From: Dipteronia dyeriana
Lineage: Eukaryota > Streptophyta > Magnoliopsida > Sapindales > Sapindaceae
DNA length: 64,000 bases
Direction: 5' to 3'
Assembly: GCA_032871835.1 (NCBI GenBank)
Contig: CM065301.1
Location: forward strand, 82,594,278-82,658,277
Shown here piece by piece: positions 11,941 through 23,150 of this stretch (position 1 is its first letter; each line of letters starts with the position of its first letter). Made by a program: the position numbers and the translations under genes. The notes below the pieces were generated by a model. The model did no database searches, was not told the DNA's origin, and worked only from the letters and a program-made list of their open reading frames with translations.

Positions 11941-12732
11941 AAGTTAGGATTTATTGTTTGTTATAGAATCGATGGTACTTAATGGAAAAGATATAATTAG
12001 AGGGGTATAACAAACTTTATGACCCAGCTCATATTATGAACTACTTATGAATGATCATATCATATGTAATAACTATATCGATAGACACTGAATTTTGGTT
12101 TGTGTAAAAACATCTACAGCTACAAGAGTGCAGCCTCGATTTTTTTGTGGTGTAACTCCGATGTTAATAATCATGAAATATTAATTAGAGAGTTTAATTG
12201 ATTTTTCTAAGGATTATTGGAGCTCAAGACTGTGAGTTCATTAGGTCCCCTTACTAGCCCAGAACGTTGAAGGTAACGAGGGTCACAGTTAATTAATTAG
12301 ATTGCCCAATTAATTGTGTTACAAAAGTGACATATATTTATTCATGGAATTAATTAAATGATGAGATTATTTAATTAATATATTAATAATTAAATGAATT
12401 AAATAATTAGATTATTTAATCAATAAATTAATAAGTGAGAATTATTAATTGGAGGTTATATGTTCGAACCGTTACTGAGACAAAGGATAAAATAATAAGA
12501 TTATTTTATTTTCTAACTAGGTCAAGTGTTCAAGTCTTAGTGAACTAGGGTTATGTGGAATTTGAAATCATATACTACCTTGAGCAATAAAATGCTAATT
12601 ATCTTATTTGAAATAGGAATAGTATCTTGTTTTTAAAAAAATATATAAAGATATTTTTTTTATTAAAAACAAAAATAAAAGCACAACTATCAAGAAAACG
12701 TTGAAACAACAACATAAAAAAAGCATAAAATT

Positions 12733-13140
12733 ATCTCCAATGCATATGCCAATATCAATGCTAAATTTGACATAAAAAATAGTAAAATACTATATTTGGT
12801 ACATCATTTTAGTATCGTACTCCAATGCATAACTCTATTTAAAATGTTATTTTTTTATTATTTAAAATTATAAAATTCAGCAATTAATGCATTCAATATA
12901 GTTATACAATGACATTTTTGTTATTAAAAAAATAGTATTTATTGTTGTGAAAAATTTGGCATATGTTATTCTTTGTGTTAAACTTTTATGCCAAATTTGG
13001 CACAAAGAATAACATATGTCAAATTTAACACAACATTTGACATTGCATTTTAAATTTGACATTGCATTGAAGCATGCTTTTTTTTTCGCTTTATACCAAA
13101 TTATAGTATTAGCACATTCAAATAGTATTGCATTGGAGAT
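12733..13140. mobile_element. Short inverted-repeat transposon (MITE-like)
   Basis: A perfect 12-base terminal inverted repeat, ATCTCCAATGCA at 12733-12744 and its reverse complement at 13129-13140, bounds about 408 bases of AT-rich non-coding DNA. Inside, 12953-12977 and 13001-13025 form a 25-base inverted repeat with one mismatch and a 23-base loop. Terminal ATCTCCAATG-type sequences are common in plant MITEs. Target duplications were not resolved, so the superfamily is left open. Confidence 0.65.
12953..13025. repeat. Hairpin: 25-base inverted repeat inside the MITE
   Basis: AATTTGGCATATGTTATTCT continues to 12977. Its reverse complement occupies 13001-13025 with 24 of 25 bases matching. 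A transcript would fold into a long stem with a 23-base loop, a shape compatible with small-RNA production. That role is inference only. Confidence 0.8.
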
Positions 13141-13516
13141 GCTCTAAGGGGCGGCCAATAAAAAGGTTTTTATTTTTTTATTTTTTTTTGTTCTTTATTA
13201 TTCAAGTAGCCGAATTCTCTATAAACAAAGCAAAAGTTGTTTTGTATGTTTTCTTCAACCTCCATACAACTTCCTGAAGCCCGTGACGTGCCTACACGCA
13301 GTTGTCGGAATCTAGGAGATATCGAGGAAGATCTGGTGGTACAAATCGGGAATCTATATCAAGAAGTGAAAGAACGAAGGAGTTTACCTGTAGGTATGAT
13401 TTCGAATCCTACATTTTATTTATTCGTATATATCGTACACGGCTTTAAAGTCGCTTAAACAATATTTTTAAAAAGTTTTAAAATCCCTTCCGATGTACGA
13501 CTCTAGGGCTTTCAAT

Positions 13517-13527
13517 TGGTATCAGAG
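13517..13527 (+). other. tRNA-Met primer-binding site of copia-1
   Basis: TGGTATCAGAG is complementary to the 3' end of plant initiator tRNA-Met and sits 2 bases after an LTR-like CA end. This is the standard start site for minus-strand DNA synthesis in plant Ty1-copia elements. Confidence 0.85.
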
Positions 13528-15775
13528 TCTAGTTTTATATATTCGAATAAATCATTATTTGTTCTTGATTAATTGCATGTATATATGTGTAAGCACAATC
13601 TATTGAATGAATGGGGTTTTAATTTTTTATTTAAAACATGATTGATCGTTAATTGTATGGTACGGTGAATTTTAGGGTTTTAGATATTATATATAATATT
13701 TTTTCTGATATAATATTAATTCCATTTGTTGTTTTGTTGTAATTTGTTTTTTATTGATGTATTACGGCGAGGAACAATGATCTGGAACATGATGCACCAA
13801 CATACCATTTTATGGATTGTGATGCGATTGCGACTTTGCGTGATAAACTGCATGCAATGGTTGCTTGCATGCGCAACACGTGCAAAATATCAGCATTGAT
13901 ACACATGCACAAGTGATGCGCACAACACCACTGCACCACAATATTGTTATGTGTATGTGAAAAGCCGTAACAACACACAATTGGTATATCATATGTGCAA
14001 AGCCACAACCCGCGTGCATTTCACACATGCGCAACAATGCACTACTGCCAGGGCCGACCCATAATGGGATCAAACCCAACCATTTACTGAAGCCCCCAAA
14101 TGCTCAAATCAATTTCTTCTTATTTTAAGATCTCACTGTCTCAATTTTTATTAATATCATTAAATGGATTGGGCCTCAAAATGCCTAGAGACGGCTCTGA
14201 CTACTGTAACATGCAGTTGTTGTGCATTTGTGAAGCGGTCATGCACGCCTAAGTGTAATGCTTCAACGTGCAGCTTGCGTGTCTCTCATGCATGGGCAGC
14301 AACTGTCGCATATGTTTTTCTTTTCTTTTCACGCAAGCAGCAGCAGCCGCATGTGCTGAACACGCAAGCGTTGCAAGTCTGCAAAGCGGTCCATACACGT
14401 GAACGTGGCCACACACGTAATGCGCTAAGGCAGCACGTTTGCAAGCGCTAGGGCTCTGTTTATGTGAGCACAATTTGGGTCTATTTTGGGAATTCTCGAG
14501 CCTTCGAAAAATATTAGAGTAACATTTAGGCTTTAAGGGATTTAATACATGAGATGGATCCATCTAAAATAAATTAAGTTGGACTTGATTTTTGAGCCTG
14601 AAAACGCAAAAGATTCAGAAGACAATACTTGAAGATTATGGAATTACAGGAAGACCAAGAAATGTCTTGGATAATTTTTTGTAATTAGATTTTTTTTTTA
14701 AGTAAGATAAACTCATCGTACTCAGTCAATTAATGTATGCTTTTATTATGAGATAATTAAAGTATTGTCGTGCATACACATGCCATATAGATTAGTAATG
14801 TTTACACATACATTTTTTTTTATTAAATGTCATACATACATAATAGCCTATCATATTATGTGTTTTTTTTTAAAAAAAATTGATTAATAAAATTGGTAAT
14901 TCACATAATGAGCTATTAGTTGGGTCCTTTTATTATTATTATGATTAATTTGATTAAGAGCCTAATAATAATTGGACTGAAAAATATATTTAGTTTTAAT
15001 AGTTAAAACTTGGTAAATCACATTATTAATTCTAGTCTTAGTAAATTGGTTTACATAGATTAGAATTAGATTAATAAACTAGATTTTTTATTTGTTAAAA
15101 AATCGAATAGTTTTATAATTAGTTTAAAGAATGAGATTCTACTAATTTACTAAAATGCCCTAGACACTTAGAATTCATTAGCTGTTAATTCTTAGTATAA
15201 TCTGCATTAATAAATGAAAATCTTAACCGTAAAATAGTGAGTGGGAGAAGGATATATGACATTATATCTCACAGTCTCCATCATTAGTTTAACACCGTGA
15301 GATTCAAGTGGGGCATCGAGGCGGCTTTGTTTTTGTTCTCTCTAAGAATCAATACCAAGGTTGACTTCCGAACGGATAGGATTTCGGAGTGTATTTTGGG
15401 ATTGATTGACCTTAAGGCAGCAATTCTCAAGTTAAGCTTAAGATATCTGAAATGGTAGGTTACACTCACAAGGTTTTAATTAAATTAATTAATTATAAAC
15501 CTCACTGAATTAAACGATGGTTGAATGACAGAGGAATAAGAGTTATTTTGGTATATCATTTGATTGAGAATGTCTCGATTCAACATGCAAGAATTTGACC
15601 TACCGTAAGGTGACACTTGCTTATGGTATGTTGGATTGTCGTGGCGTAAAAATGGTTTTTAGGGATTTTCTTGTTCATTAAATATGTTAATGCATCATAT
15701 TTAATTTTATGCAAAACAAAAACTTGAGAATTAAATGTGTGGTTGAATGAATTCTTTATTTATGTTTTTCCAGCA
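13528..15775 (+). mobile_element. Untranslated leader of copia-1
   Basis: About 2.2 kb lies between the primer-binding site and gag with no coding content. From 13790 to 14450 it is rich in GCGCAAC/GCATGC-type phrases, open in several frames by chance. A 151-bp hAT-type MITE is inserted at 14049-14199. The remainder (14460-15775) is AT-rich. Long, repeat-rich leaders are usual for plant copia families with this type of gag. Confidence 0.55.
14049..14199. mobile_element. 151-bp hAT-type MITE with 8-bp target duplication
   Basis: The termini CAGGGCCGACCC and GAGACGGCTCTG are inverted repeats matching at 9 of 12 positions. They are flanked by ACTACTGC (14041-14048) and ACTACTGT (14200-14207), an 8-base target duplication with one mismatch. 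An 8-bp duplication and CAG-GGCCG termini are characteristic of hAT elements. The interior is non-coding. It is inserted in the copia-1 leader, so it is younger than that element. Confidence 0.8.
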
Positions 15776-16219
15776 ATGTCTTCTGCACTATTACAAATCC
15801 TTGCTAATGATAAATTAACCCGGAAAAACTATACTAAGTGGAAAAATAATATCAATCCAATATTGGTAACAAAAGACCTAAAATTCGTGCTAACGGAGGA
15901 ATGTCCTCCAGAGCCTGCTGCTAATGCCACACGAAATGTTTGTGAGGCATACCAGAAATGGATCTTAGCTGATGAGAAGGTGCGAACATATCTGTTAGCT
16001 AGTTGACAGAAGTACGTTACAAAGCACGAAGAAATGACTACATCATTTGAAGTCATGGAGCCATTGCAGGCTACGTTCGGGTAACCTTCTAAGCAAAAGC
16101 GGCACGAAGTTGTTCGTTTCGCAATGCTTGCTCGGTTGAAGGACGGTGCATCTGTTCAGGAACATGTCCTGAACATGATATCCTACTTTAACACAGTTGA
16201 GGTCAATGGCAGACTGAAC
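15776..16219 (+). pseudogene. Ty1-copia gag relic (copia-1)
   Basis: Starting at the ATG at 15776, the frame has the copia gag N-terminus (LTRKNYTKWKNNINPIL, then FVLTEECPPEPAANATR). It continues through the UBN2-type capsid region with stops at about 16004 and 16082, up to the HVLNMISYFNTVEVNG phrase near 16205. The zinc knuckle and the protease region are absent, and non-matching sequence follows from about 16220. The gag protein would form the cytoplasmic virus-like particle, but here it is clearly broken. Confidence 0.88.
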
Positions 16220-16377
16220 TAGAGGAGGGGGCTTTCTCAATGCACGTTAGGTCGAGGGATGTCGTGTCAGCAAGAGCAGTGAGAGTAGTTAGACTTCATT
16301 TTAATGGTTGTTTTATTATTTTGAACATTGTTTATTGTATTTCTGGATTTATTAGAAATTTAATTTCAGTATCCTAG

Positions 16378-17955
16378 TTGTTGGATCAATTTTTTTCAAT
16401 TTCTTTTAACGATAAATTAGTTATTATTTCTAGAAATGGATTAAATATTTGTTCAGGTTTAAATGAAACCAACTTGTATGTTTTAAGACCATTAATTTAT
16501 ACATCATTGCTCAATGCTGAATTGTTTAAAGCTGAAAAACATAAAACAAAACGACAAAAAATTTCTCTAGGTAATGAAATGTATCTATGACATCTAAGAC
16601 TTGGCCATATTAATCTTGACATGATAGATAGACTCGTTAAAAACGGGCATATAGCTAAGGAACCACTAGAGCTTTACTGGAAAAGGACCAATAGACCTTT
16701 TATTGGAAAAGGACTTAGAGCTAAGGAATCACTAGAGCTTATACATTCAAACGTCTGGAGACCAATAATGTTAAAGCAATGGGTGGTTATAAGTATTACG
16801 TCACATTTATAGATGACTACTCTAGATACGGTTATGTTTACCTAATGCAACAGAAGTCAGAAACTTTTAAAAAGTTTAAAGAATTCCAAGCTGAAGTTAA
16901 GAACCAATTAAGCAAGACTATCAAGGCTCTACGATCGGATCGTTGAGGTGAGCATCTTGACGAAGAGTTTAAAGACTGCTTGGTTGAACATGGGATCATA
17001 TCCCAAGTCATAAGTCTTGGAACACCACAACAGAATGGTGTTACGGAGAGGAGAAATATAACTCTAATAGAACTGGTGAGATCTATGAATAGTTTCTCAC
17101 AATTACCAAATTCCTTTTGGGGATATGCACTATAAACAGCGGCCTACATTTTGAATGTAATTCCATCCAAATCTGTTCCTAAGACTTCCCTAGAAATATG
17201 GAATGGGCGTAAAGCTAGTTTGCGACATTTTTGCTTATGGGGGTGCCCAGTACATGTGTTGAACTACAAAATTGGAAAGCTAGACCCAAAGTCTATGGTC
17301 TGCTTGTTTGTTGGTTATTCCAAAGAGAATAGAGATGATACTTCTATAGTCATGAATAGAACAAAGTACTTGTATCGATAAATGCAACGTTTCTTGAGTA
17401 TAACTATATGACTGATCATAATCTCGAAGCAAAATTGTATTAAATGTAATGAAGTCTGGTATGACCAGTGCTCAGTCAATAAGAGTTGTTGATCCATTAA
17501 CATTTGACAGTCAGATGATTCATAGTCAGGATACACTACCGCCTAGACATAGTGGGAGGGTTGTATGACAACCTGAACGCTATTTGGGTATTGGAGAGGG
17601 ACGAGATGTAGTCACTAATGATACTGTGAATGATCCACTGACATTTAAAAATATAATGGAAGATCCTGACAAAGAGGAATGGCTTGAAGCCATGAATTTT
17701 AAGATGGAATCCATGTACTCCAACTCAATATGAGAACTTATAGACTTACCATATAGGATAAAACCCATAGGTTGTAAGTGGATCTACAAGAGAAAGAGAA
17801 GAGTAGACCGAAAGGTAGAGACCTTCAAAGCAAGGCTAGTGGCAAAGGGTTATACCCAAAAGGAGATGGTCAATTATGAAAAGACCTTCTCGCTAGTAAC
17901 TATGTTTAAGTGTATTCAGATTCTCTTATCTATTGCTGCTTATTTTGATTACAAA
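16378..17955 (+). pseudogene. Ty1-copia pol relic: pre-integrase, integrase, start of reverse transcriptase
   Basis: Pieces in order are the GAG-pre-integrase domain (LNICSGLNETNLYVLRP at about 16440, LRLGHINLDMI at about 16590), the integrase core (FIDDYSRYGYVYLM at about 16810, TPQQNGVTERRN at about 17020), the C-terminal integrase region (PSKSVPKTSLEIWNGRK, then LRHFCLWGCPVHVL), and the start of RVT_2 reverse transcriptase (WLEAMNFKMESMYSNS at about 17680, then CKWIYKRKRRVD and LVAKGYTQKE). Several stops break it, including one replacing a Gly in the conserved SDRGGE motif (about 16943). At 17954 the sequence switches abruptly into a 1-kb tandem array, so the catalytic YVDD region, RNase H and 3' LTR are missing. 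Confidence 0.88.
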
Positions 17956-18711
17956 GAGCATAATATGGAATATAAATTAAAATAATACTGACCCATTTCT
18001 AAGATCTTCAGAGACATTGTCTTCAAAACCGAATTTCACCCAGTTAATGTCCAAACCTCACCTCTTTCGAAACCAAATTTTACCCAGCCAATGACCAAAC
18101 CTAATTTTTCATCTACTCAATATTTAATGACTCAAAAAACTCCTTTCCAATATTTAATGACTCAGAAATTTAGACATTTCCACAATTAAATAATCAAATA
18201 AATCTAAAGCCAACTATTTTAAAAGATTAAGCAAACCTAATAAGTGAGATTCTCATTTAGATTAATGAACATATATTACCAAAAATATGAAATCTTCATT
18301 GAATCGAAGCACACCAGAAAGATGGTACAGATACGAATTGGTATGCATATACAAAGAAGTATAGAATGAGGCACACGTACCTAAAACGGAGTCGAGCTGG
18401 AGATATTGGACTGGATCAACTAACTTTTGGTGATTAACCAATGTCCAGTGTGCTCCAATTTTGACGACGTCAGCGTGCTGTTCTGACCGAGAAGATTCGA
18501 AGGCTCGACGATTGCTGGATATCGACTACGATGCCGATGTCGCGATGAAGAAGTTACGGTTGGGCAGGTATGGACGTTGGAGACAGAAGATGGGCAGCCA
18601 GATGAATAGGGATTTTAGAGCATATAGAGTTAAATTGATTTCAATGATTTAAAAGGGCAAGAAGGTCATTTTAGGGTATTTTTACAAAATATTTGGATAT
18701 CAAGGTATTGT

Positions 18712-18852
18712 GGCTTGGGGATTAGGGCTTGGGGCTTAAGGCTTAGGGCAGAAAGGTCATTTTAGGCTATTTATGCAAATTATTTGGATTTCAAGGTATT
18801 GTGGCTTGGGGTTTAGGGCTTCGGGCTTCGGGCTTAGGGCTTAGGGCTTAAG
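18712..18852 (+). repeat. Telomere-variant island (CTTAGGG-like), unit 1
   Basis: Degenerate GGGCTTA/GGGCTTC heptamers follow a conserved ATTTCAAGGTATTG lead-in. CTTAGGG differs from the plant telomere heptamer TTTAGGG by one base. Mixed TTTAGGG-type copies also occur. Confidence 0.7.
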
Positions 18853-19740
18853 CATCAGAACTGAGGAAAAATAAATTGGAGTGATTCTAGTATTGAAGAA
18901 TTTTCTATATAATGACAACTTCAGTGCAATCTCTAATTGTAATAAAAAATTAAAATGGCAAAAATAAATCAAATTTCGATAAGTAGAAGAACATAATATG
19001 AAATATTAATTAAAATAATACTGACCCATTTCTAAGATCTTCAGAGACATTGTTTTCAAAACCGAATTTCACCCTGTCAATGCCTAAACCTCACCTCTTT
19101 CGAAATCGAATTTTACACAGTCAATGACTCAACCTAACTTTTCATCTGCTCAATAGTTACTGCCTCCCAAAACTCCTTTCAAACTCAGAAATTTATACAT
19201 TTCCACAATTCAACAATCAAATAAATCTAAAGCCAGCTATTTTAATAGATTAAGCAGACCTAATAAGGGAGATTCTCATTTAGATTAATGAACATATATT
19301 ACTGAAAATATGGAATCTTCATTGAATCAAAGCACACCTAAAAGACGGTACATATACGAATTGGTATACGTATACAAAGAAGTATAGAAGGAGGCACACG
19401 TACCTAAAATGGAGTCGAGCAGGAGATACTGGACTGGATCTGCTAACTTATGGCGATTAACCTATGTCCAACGTGCTCCAATTTTGGCGACGTCCGTGTG
19501 CTATTCTGTCCGAGAAGATTAGAAGACTCGACGGTAGCTGGATATCGAGTACGACACCGATGTCGCGAAGAAGAAGTTATGGTTAGACAGGTTTGGGCGT
19601 CGGTGACGGAAGATGAGCAGATGCAAGATGGGTGGCCAAATGAATAGGGATTTTAGGGAATATAGAGTGAAATTGATTTTAATGATTTAAAAGGGCAAGA
19701 AGATCATTTTAGGGTATTTTAACAAATTGTTTGGATTTCA

Positions 19741-19792
19741 AGGTATTGGGGCTTAGGGCATAGGGTTTAGGGTGTAGGGCTTAGGGATTAAG
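19741..19792 (+). repeat. Telomere-variant island, unit 2
   Basis: A short run of GGGCTTAGGGCATAGGGTTTAGGG-type heptamers in the same place of the unit as in unit 1. It includes canonical TTTAGGG. Confidence 0.65.
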
Positions 19793-19797
19793 CATCA

Positions 19798-19924
19798 TAA
19801 CCGAGGAAAAATAAATTGGAGTTATTCTAGTATGGAAGAATTTTTTATATAACGACATCTTCAGAGAAATAAATTGGAGTGATTCTAGTATTGAAGATTT
19901 TTTTATATAATGACATCTTCAATT
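19798..19924 (+). repeat. Short tandem duplication within unit 2
   Basis: The phrase AAATAAATTGGAGTGATTCT, followed by the GAAGAATTTTTTATATAA stretch and GACATCTTC, occurs twice about 62 bases apart. In other units it occurs once. This is a local duplication next to the inserted 620-bp element. Confidence 0.6.
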
Positions 19925-20544
19925 AGGGGTGGGCACGGTTCGATTTTAAGTAAAACCTAACTGAACCAAAAATATTTTGATTCGTCTAAAATTGAACCGG
20001 TTTAAACCGAATAAAAAATGGTAACCGAACTAAACTGAATTGGTTTTAATCAGTTCGATTAAATTCGGTTCGTTTCGGTTTTGGACCTAATGGGCTTAAT
20101 GGATCTTTTTTATTATGTTACTAAATTTGATGGGTTGTTGGATTCTAATTTTGAACCAAAGTTTCATAATTTTATAATTTTAATAATCCAAGCCCAAAAA
20201 AACACCCAAATCAGACCTAACTAATAATAATAAAAAGACTGGAGACGAGCAGCGGAGGAGTTAAGGAAGAGATGAGAGAACTCAGAGAAGTAGAGAAATC
20301 GGCGTTAGGAACTTGGAGGAGAAGAAAATATGAAAGAGAATAAGTGTGTTAATGTATTAGGGTTTTTTTTCGTTTAGTAATATAGGGGTTTAATTGGTGT
20401 AAACCGGTTTGAAACGAATTTTTTTCTGTTTTTCATTTTTTGAACCGGTTAAAATCGAATTCAATCGACGAACGGAACCGAACACCCTTTTTTTGGTTCG
20501 GTTTGGTTCGGTTCGGTTCGGTTCGAAACTTAGTGCCCACCTCT
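19925..20544. mobile_element. 620-bp GGTTCG-rich element with 10-bp target duplication
   Basis: The termini AGGGGTGGGCAC and GTGCCCACCTCT are inverted repeats (11 of 12). The perfect 10-base direct repeat ATCTTCAATT flanks it (19915-19924 and 20545-20554). The other units of the array show the uninterrupted target. The ends are rich in GGTTCG/CGAACC repeats facing each other, and the middle is unique AT-rich DNA with no coding capacity. A duplication of 9-11 bp points to a Mutator-type non-autonomous element. That class is inference. Confidence 0.75.
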
Positions 20545-21384
20545 ATCTTCAATTCAATATTTAATTGTAATAAAAAATTAAAATGGCAAAAATAAATCAA
20601 AATTCAATAAGTAGAAGAACATAATATGGAATATAAATTAAAATAATACTGACCCATTTCTAAGATCTTCAAAACATTGTCTTCAAAACCGAATTTCACC
20701 CAGTCAATGCCCAAATCTCACCTCTTTCGAAACTGAATTTTACCCAGTCAATGACCAAACCTAATTTTTAATCTGCTGAACAGTTATTGTCTCCCAAAAC
20801 TTCTTTCGAAATCTGAAATTTAGACATTTCCACAATTAAACAATCAAATAAATATAAAGCCAGCTTTTATAAAAGATTAAGTTGGATTAAGCAGACCTAA
20901 TAAGGGAGATTCTCATTTAGATTAATGAACATATATTACAAAAAATATGAAATCTTCATTGGATCGAAGCACACCTGAAAGGAGGTCTAAATACGAATTG
21001 GTATACGTATACAAAGAGGTATAGAAGGAAGCAAATGTTTCTAAAACGGAGTCGAGTTGGAGATACTGGACTAGATCTGCTAACTTTTGGCGATTAACCT
21101 ATCTCAAGTGTGCTCCAATGTTGACGACGTCGGCATGCTGTTCTGATCGAGAAGATTCGAAGACTCGACGATGGTTGGATATCGACTACGACGCCAATGT
21201 CACGATGAAGAAGTTATGGTTCGACAGGTATGGACGTCGGCGATAGAAGATGGGCAAATGCAAGATGGGTGGCCATATGAATTGGGATATTAGGGCATAT
21301 AGAGTAAAATTGATTTCAATGTTTGAAATGGCAGGAAGGTCATTTCAGGGTATTTTTGTAAATTATTTGGATTTCAAGGTATTG

Positions 21385-21552
21385 AGGCTTGGGCCTTGGG
21401 GCTTAGGGTTTAGAGTTTCGAATTTCGGGTATAAGGCTTAGGGTTTAGGACTTAGGGCTTATGACCTAGGACTTAGGGCTTATGACCTAGGACTTAGGGA
21501 TTAAAGTTTAGGTCTTAGGCTTAGGGCTTAGGGCTTAGGGCTTAGGGCTTAA
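21385..21552 (+). repeat. Telomere-variant island, unit 3 (longest)
   Basis: The longest island has several tandem GGGCTTA heptamers at its end, preceded by diverged GACCTAGGACTTAGGG copies. Seen directly. Confidence 0.7.
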
Positions 21553-22309
21553 GCATCAGAATTGAGGACCATTAAATTAGAGTGATTCTAGTATTGAAGA
21601 ATTTTTTATATAATGTCAACTTCAATTCAATCTCTGGTCAATTCCCAAACCTCACCTCTACTAAAACCGAATTTTACCCAGACAATGACCAAACCTAATT
21701 TTTCATCTGCTCAACAGTTAATGTCTCCTAAAATTCCTTTCAAACTCATAAATATAGGCATTTCCACAATTAAACAATCATATAAATCTAAAGCCAGCTA
21801 TTTTAAAAGATTAAGCAGACCTGATAAGGGAGATTCTCATTTAGATTAATGAACATATATTACAAAAACAATGAAATCTTTATTGAATCGAAGCACACCT
21901 GAAAGGAGGTACATGTACGAATTGGTATACGTATAAAAAGAGGTATAGAAAGAGGGGCACGTACCTAAAACGGAGTCAAGCTGGAGACACCGGACTAGAT
22001 CCACTAACTTTTGGCGATTAACCTATGTCAAGTGTGCTCCAATGTTGACGACGTCAGTGTGCTGTTATGACTGAGAAGATTCGAAGACTCGACAGTGGCT
22101 GGATATCGATTACATTGCTGATGTCGTGATGAAGATGTTACGGTTGGGCAGGTATGGACGTCGGAGACGGAAGATGGGATGATGCAAGATAGGTGGCTAG
22201 ACAAATTGGGATTTTAGGGCATATATAGTGAAATTGATTTCAGTGATTGAAATGGGCAGGAAGGTCATTTCAGGGTATTTTTGCAAATTATTTGGATTTC
22301 AAGGTATTG

Positions 22310-22405
22310 GGGCTTGGGTCTTATGGCTTGAGGCTTATGGATTAGGGCTTAGGGTTTAGGATTTAAAATTTAGGGTTTATGGCTTAGAACTTAGGGTAAG
22401 GCTTA
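22310..22405 (+). repeat. Telomere-variant island, unit 4
   Basis: Degenerate GGGCTTAGGGTTTAGGA-type heptamers at the homologous place of the fourth unit, partly decayed. Confidence 0.6.
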
Positions 22406-23150
22406 AGCATCAGAACTGAAGAACAATAAATTTGAATGATTCTAGTATTGAAGAATTTTTTATATAATGACAACTTCAGTTCAATCTCTAATTGTAATAA
22501 AAAATTAAAATGACAAAAATAAATCAAATTTGGATAAGTAGAAGAGCATAATATGGAATATAAATTAAAATAATACTGACCCATTTCTAAGATCTTCAAA
22601 GACATTATCTTCAAAACTGATTTTCACCCAGTCAATGCCCAAACTTTCCTATTTCGAAACCGAATTTTACCCAGTTAATGACCAAACCTAGTTTTGTATC
22701 TGCTCAACGGTTAATGCCTCCTAAAAATCCTTTCGAACTGAGAAATTTAGACATTTCCACAATTAAACAATCAAATAAATCTAAAGCCAGCTAATTTAAA
22801 GGATTAAGCAGACCTAATAAGGGAGATTCTCATTTATATTAATGAACATATATTATAAAAAATATGAAATCTTCATTGAATCGAAGCACACCTGAAAGGA
22901 GGTACTTATACGAATTGGCATACGTAAACGAAGAGGTATAGAAGGAGGCGCACGTACCTAAAACAAAGTCGAGCTGGAGATACTGGACTGGATCCGCTAA
23001 CTTTTGTTGATTAACCTATATCCAGTGTGCTCCAATGTTGACGACGTCGGCGTGCTGTTATGACCGTGAAGATTCAAAGACTCGACGGTGGCTGGATATC
23101 GATTACGTCGTCGATGTCACGATGAAGATGTTACGGTTGGGTAGGTATGT

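Larger units (their letters stand above)
11959..13514 (+). mobile_element. 5' LTR of a truncated Ty1-copia element (copia-1), interrupted by a MITE
   Basis: The right end is well supported: ...GGGCTTTCA ends at 13514, followed by the primer-binding site TGGTATCAGAG at 13517. The left end is a guess, placed at TGTTATAGAATCG next to the broken gypsy fragment. At about 1.55 kb the LTR is long for copia, but roughly 0.4 kb of it is the inserted inverted-repeat element at 12733-13140. No second LTR is present because the element is truncated on its 3' side. Confidence 0.5.
17954..23150 (+). repeat. Tandem array of a roughly 1-kb unit (about 4.5 copies)
   Basis: The same phrases recur in order. 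The anchor ACCCATTTCTAAGATCTTCA begins at 17991, 19024, 20652 and 22579. Units start near 17959, 18992, 20620, 21637 (5' end deleted by about 165 bases) and 22547 (3' end cut at about 23150). The spacing is about 1033 bases, 1628 where a 620-bp element is inserted, and about 963 on average for the third and fourth. Each unit holds a GACGACGTC-containing patch with a short conserved open frame (around 18461-18650 and 23035 onward). A line AAGGTCATTTTAGGGTATTT follows, then a CTTAGGG-type island. Unit 5 stops before its island. No family was recognised. Confidence 0.85.

Noticed and set aside
12465..12482. TTCGAACC string resembling a tRNA T-loop
   Set aside because: There is no acceptor stem or A box nearby. 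It lies inside a copia LTR.
13751..14451. Open frames on both strands in the copia-1 leader
   Set aside because: They are GCGCAAC/GCATGC-rich leader sequence with no domain, interrupted by a MITE. Openness is compositional.
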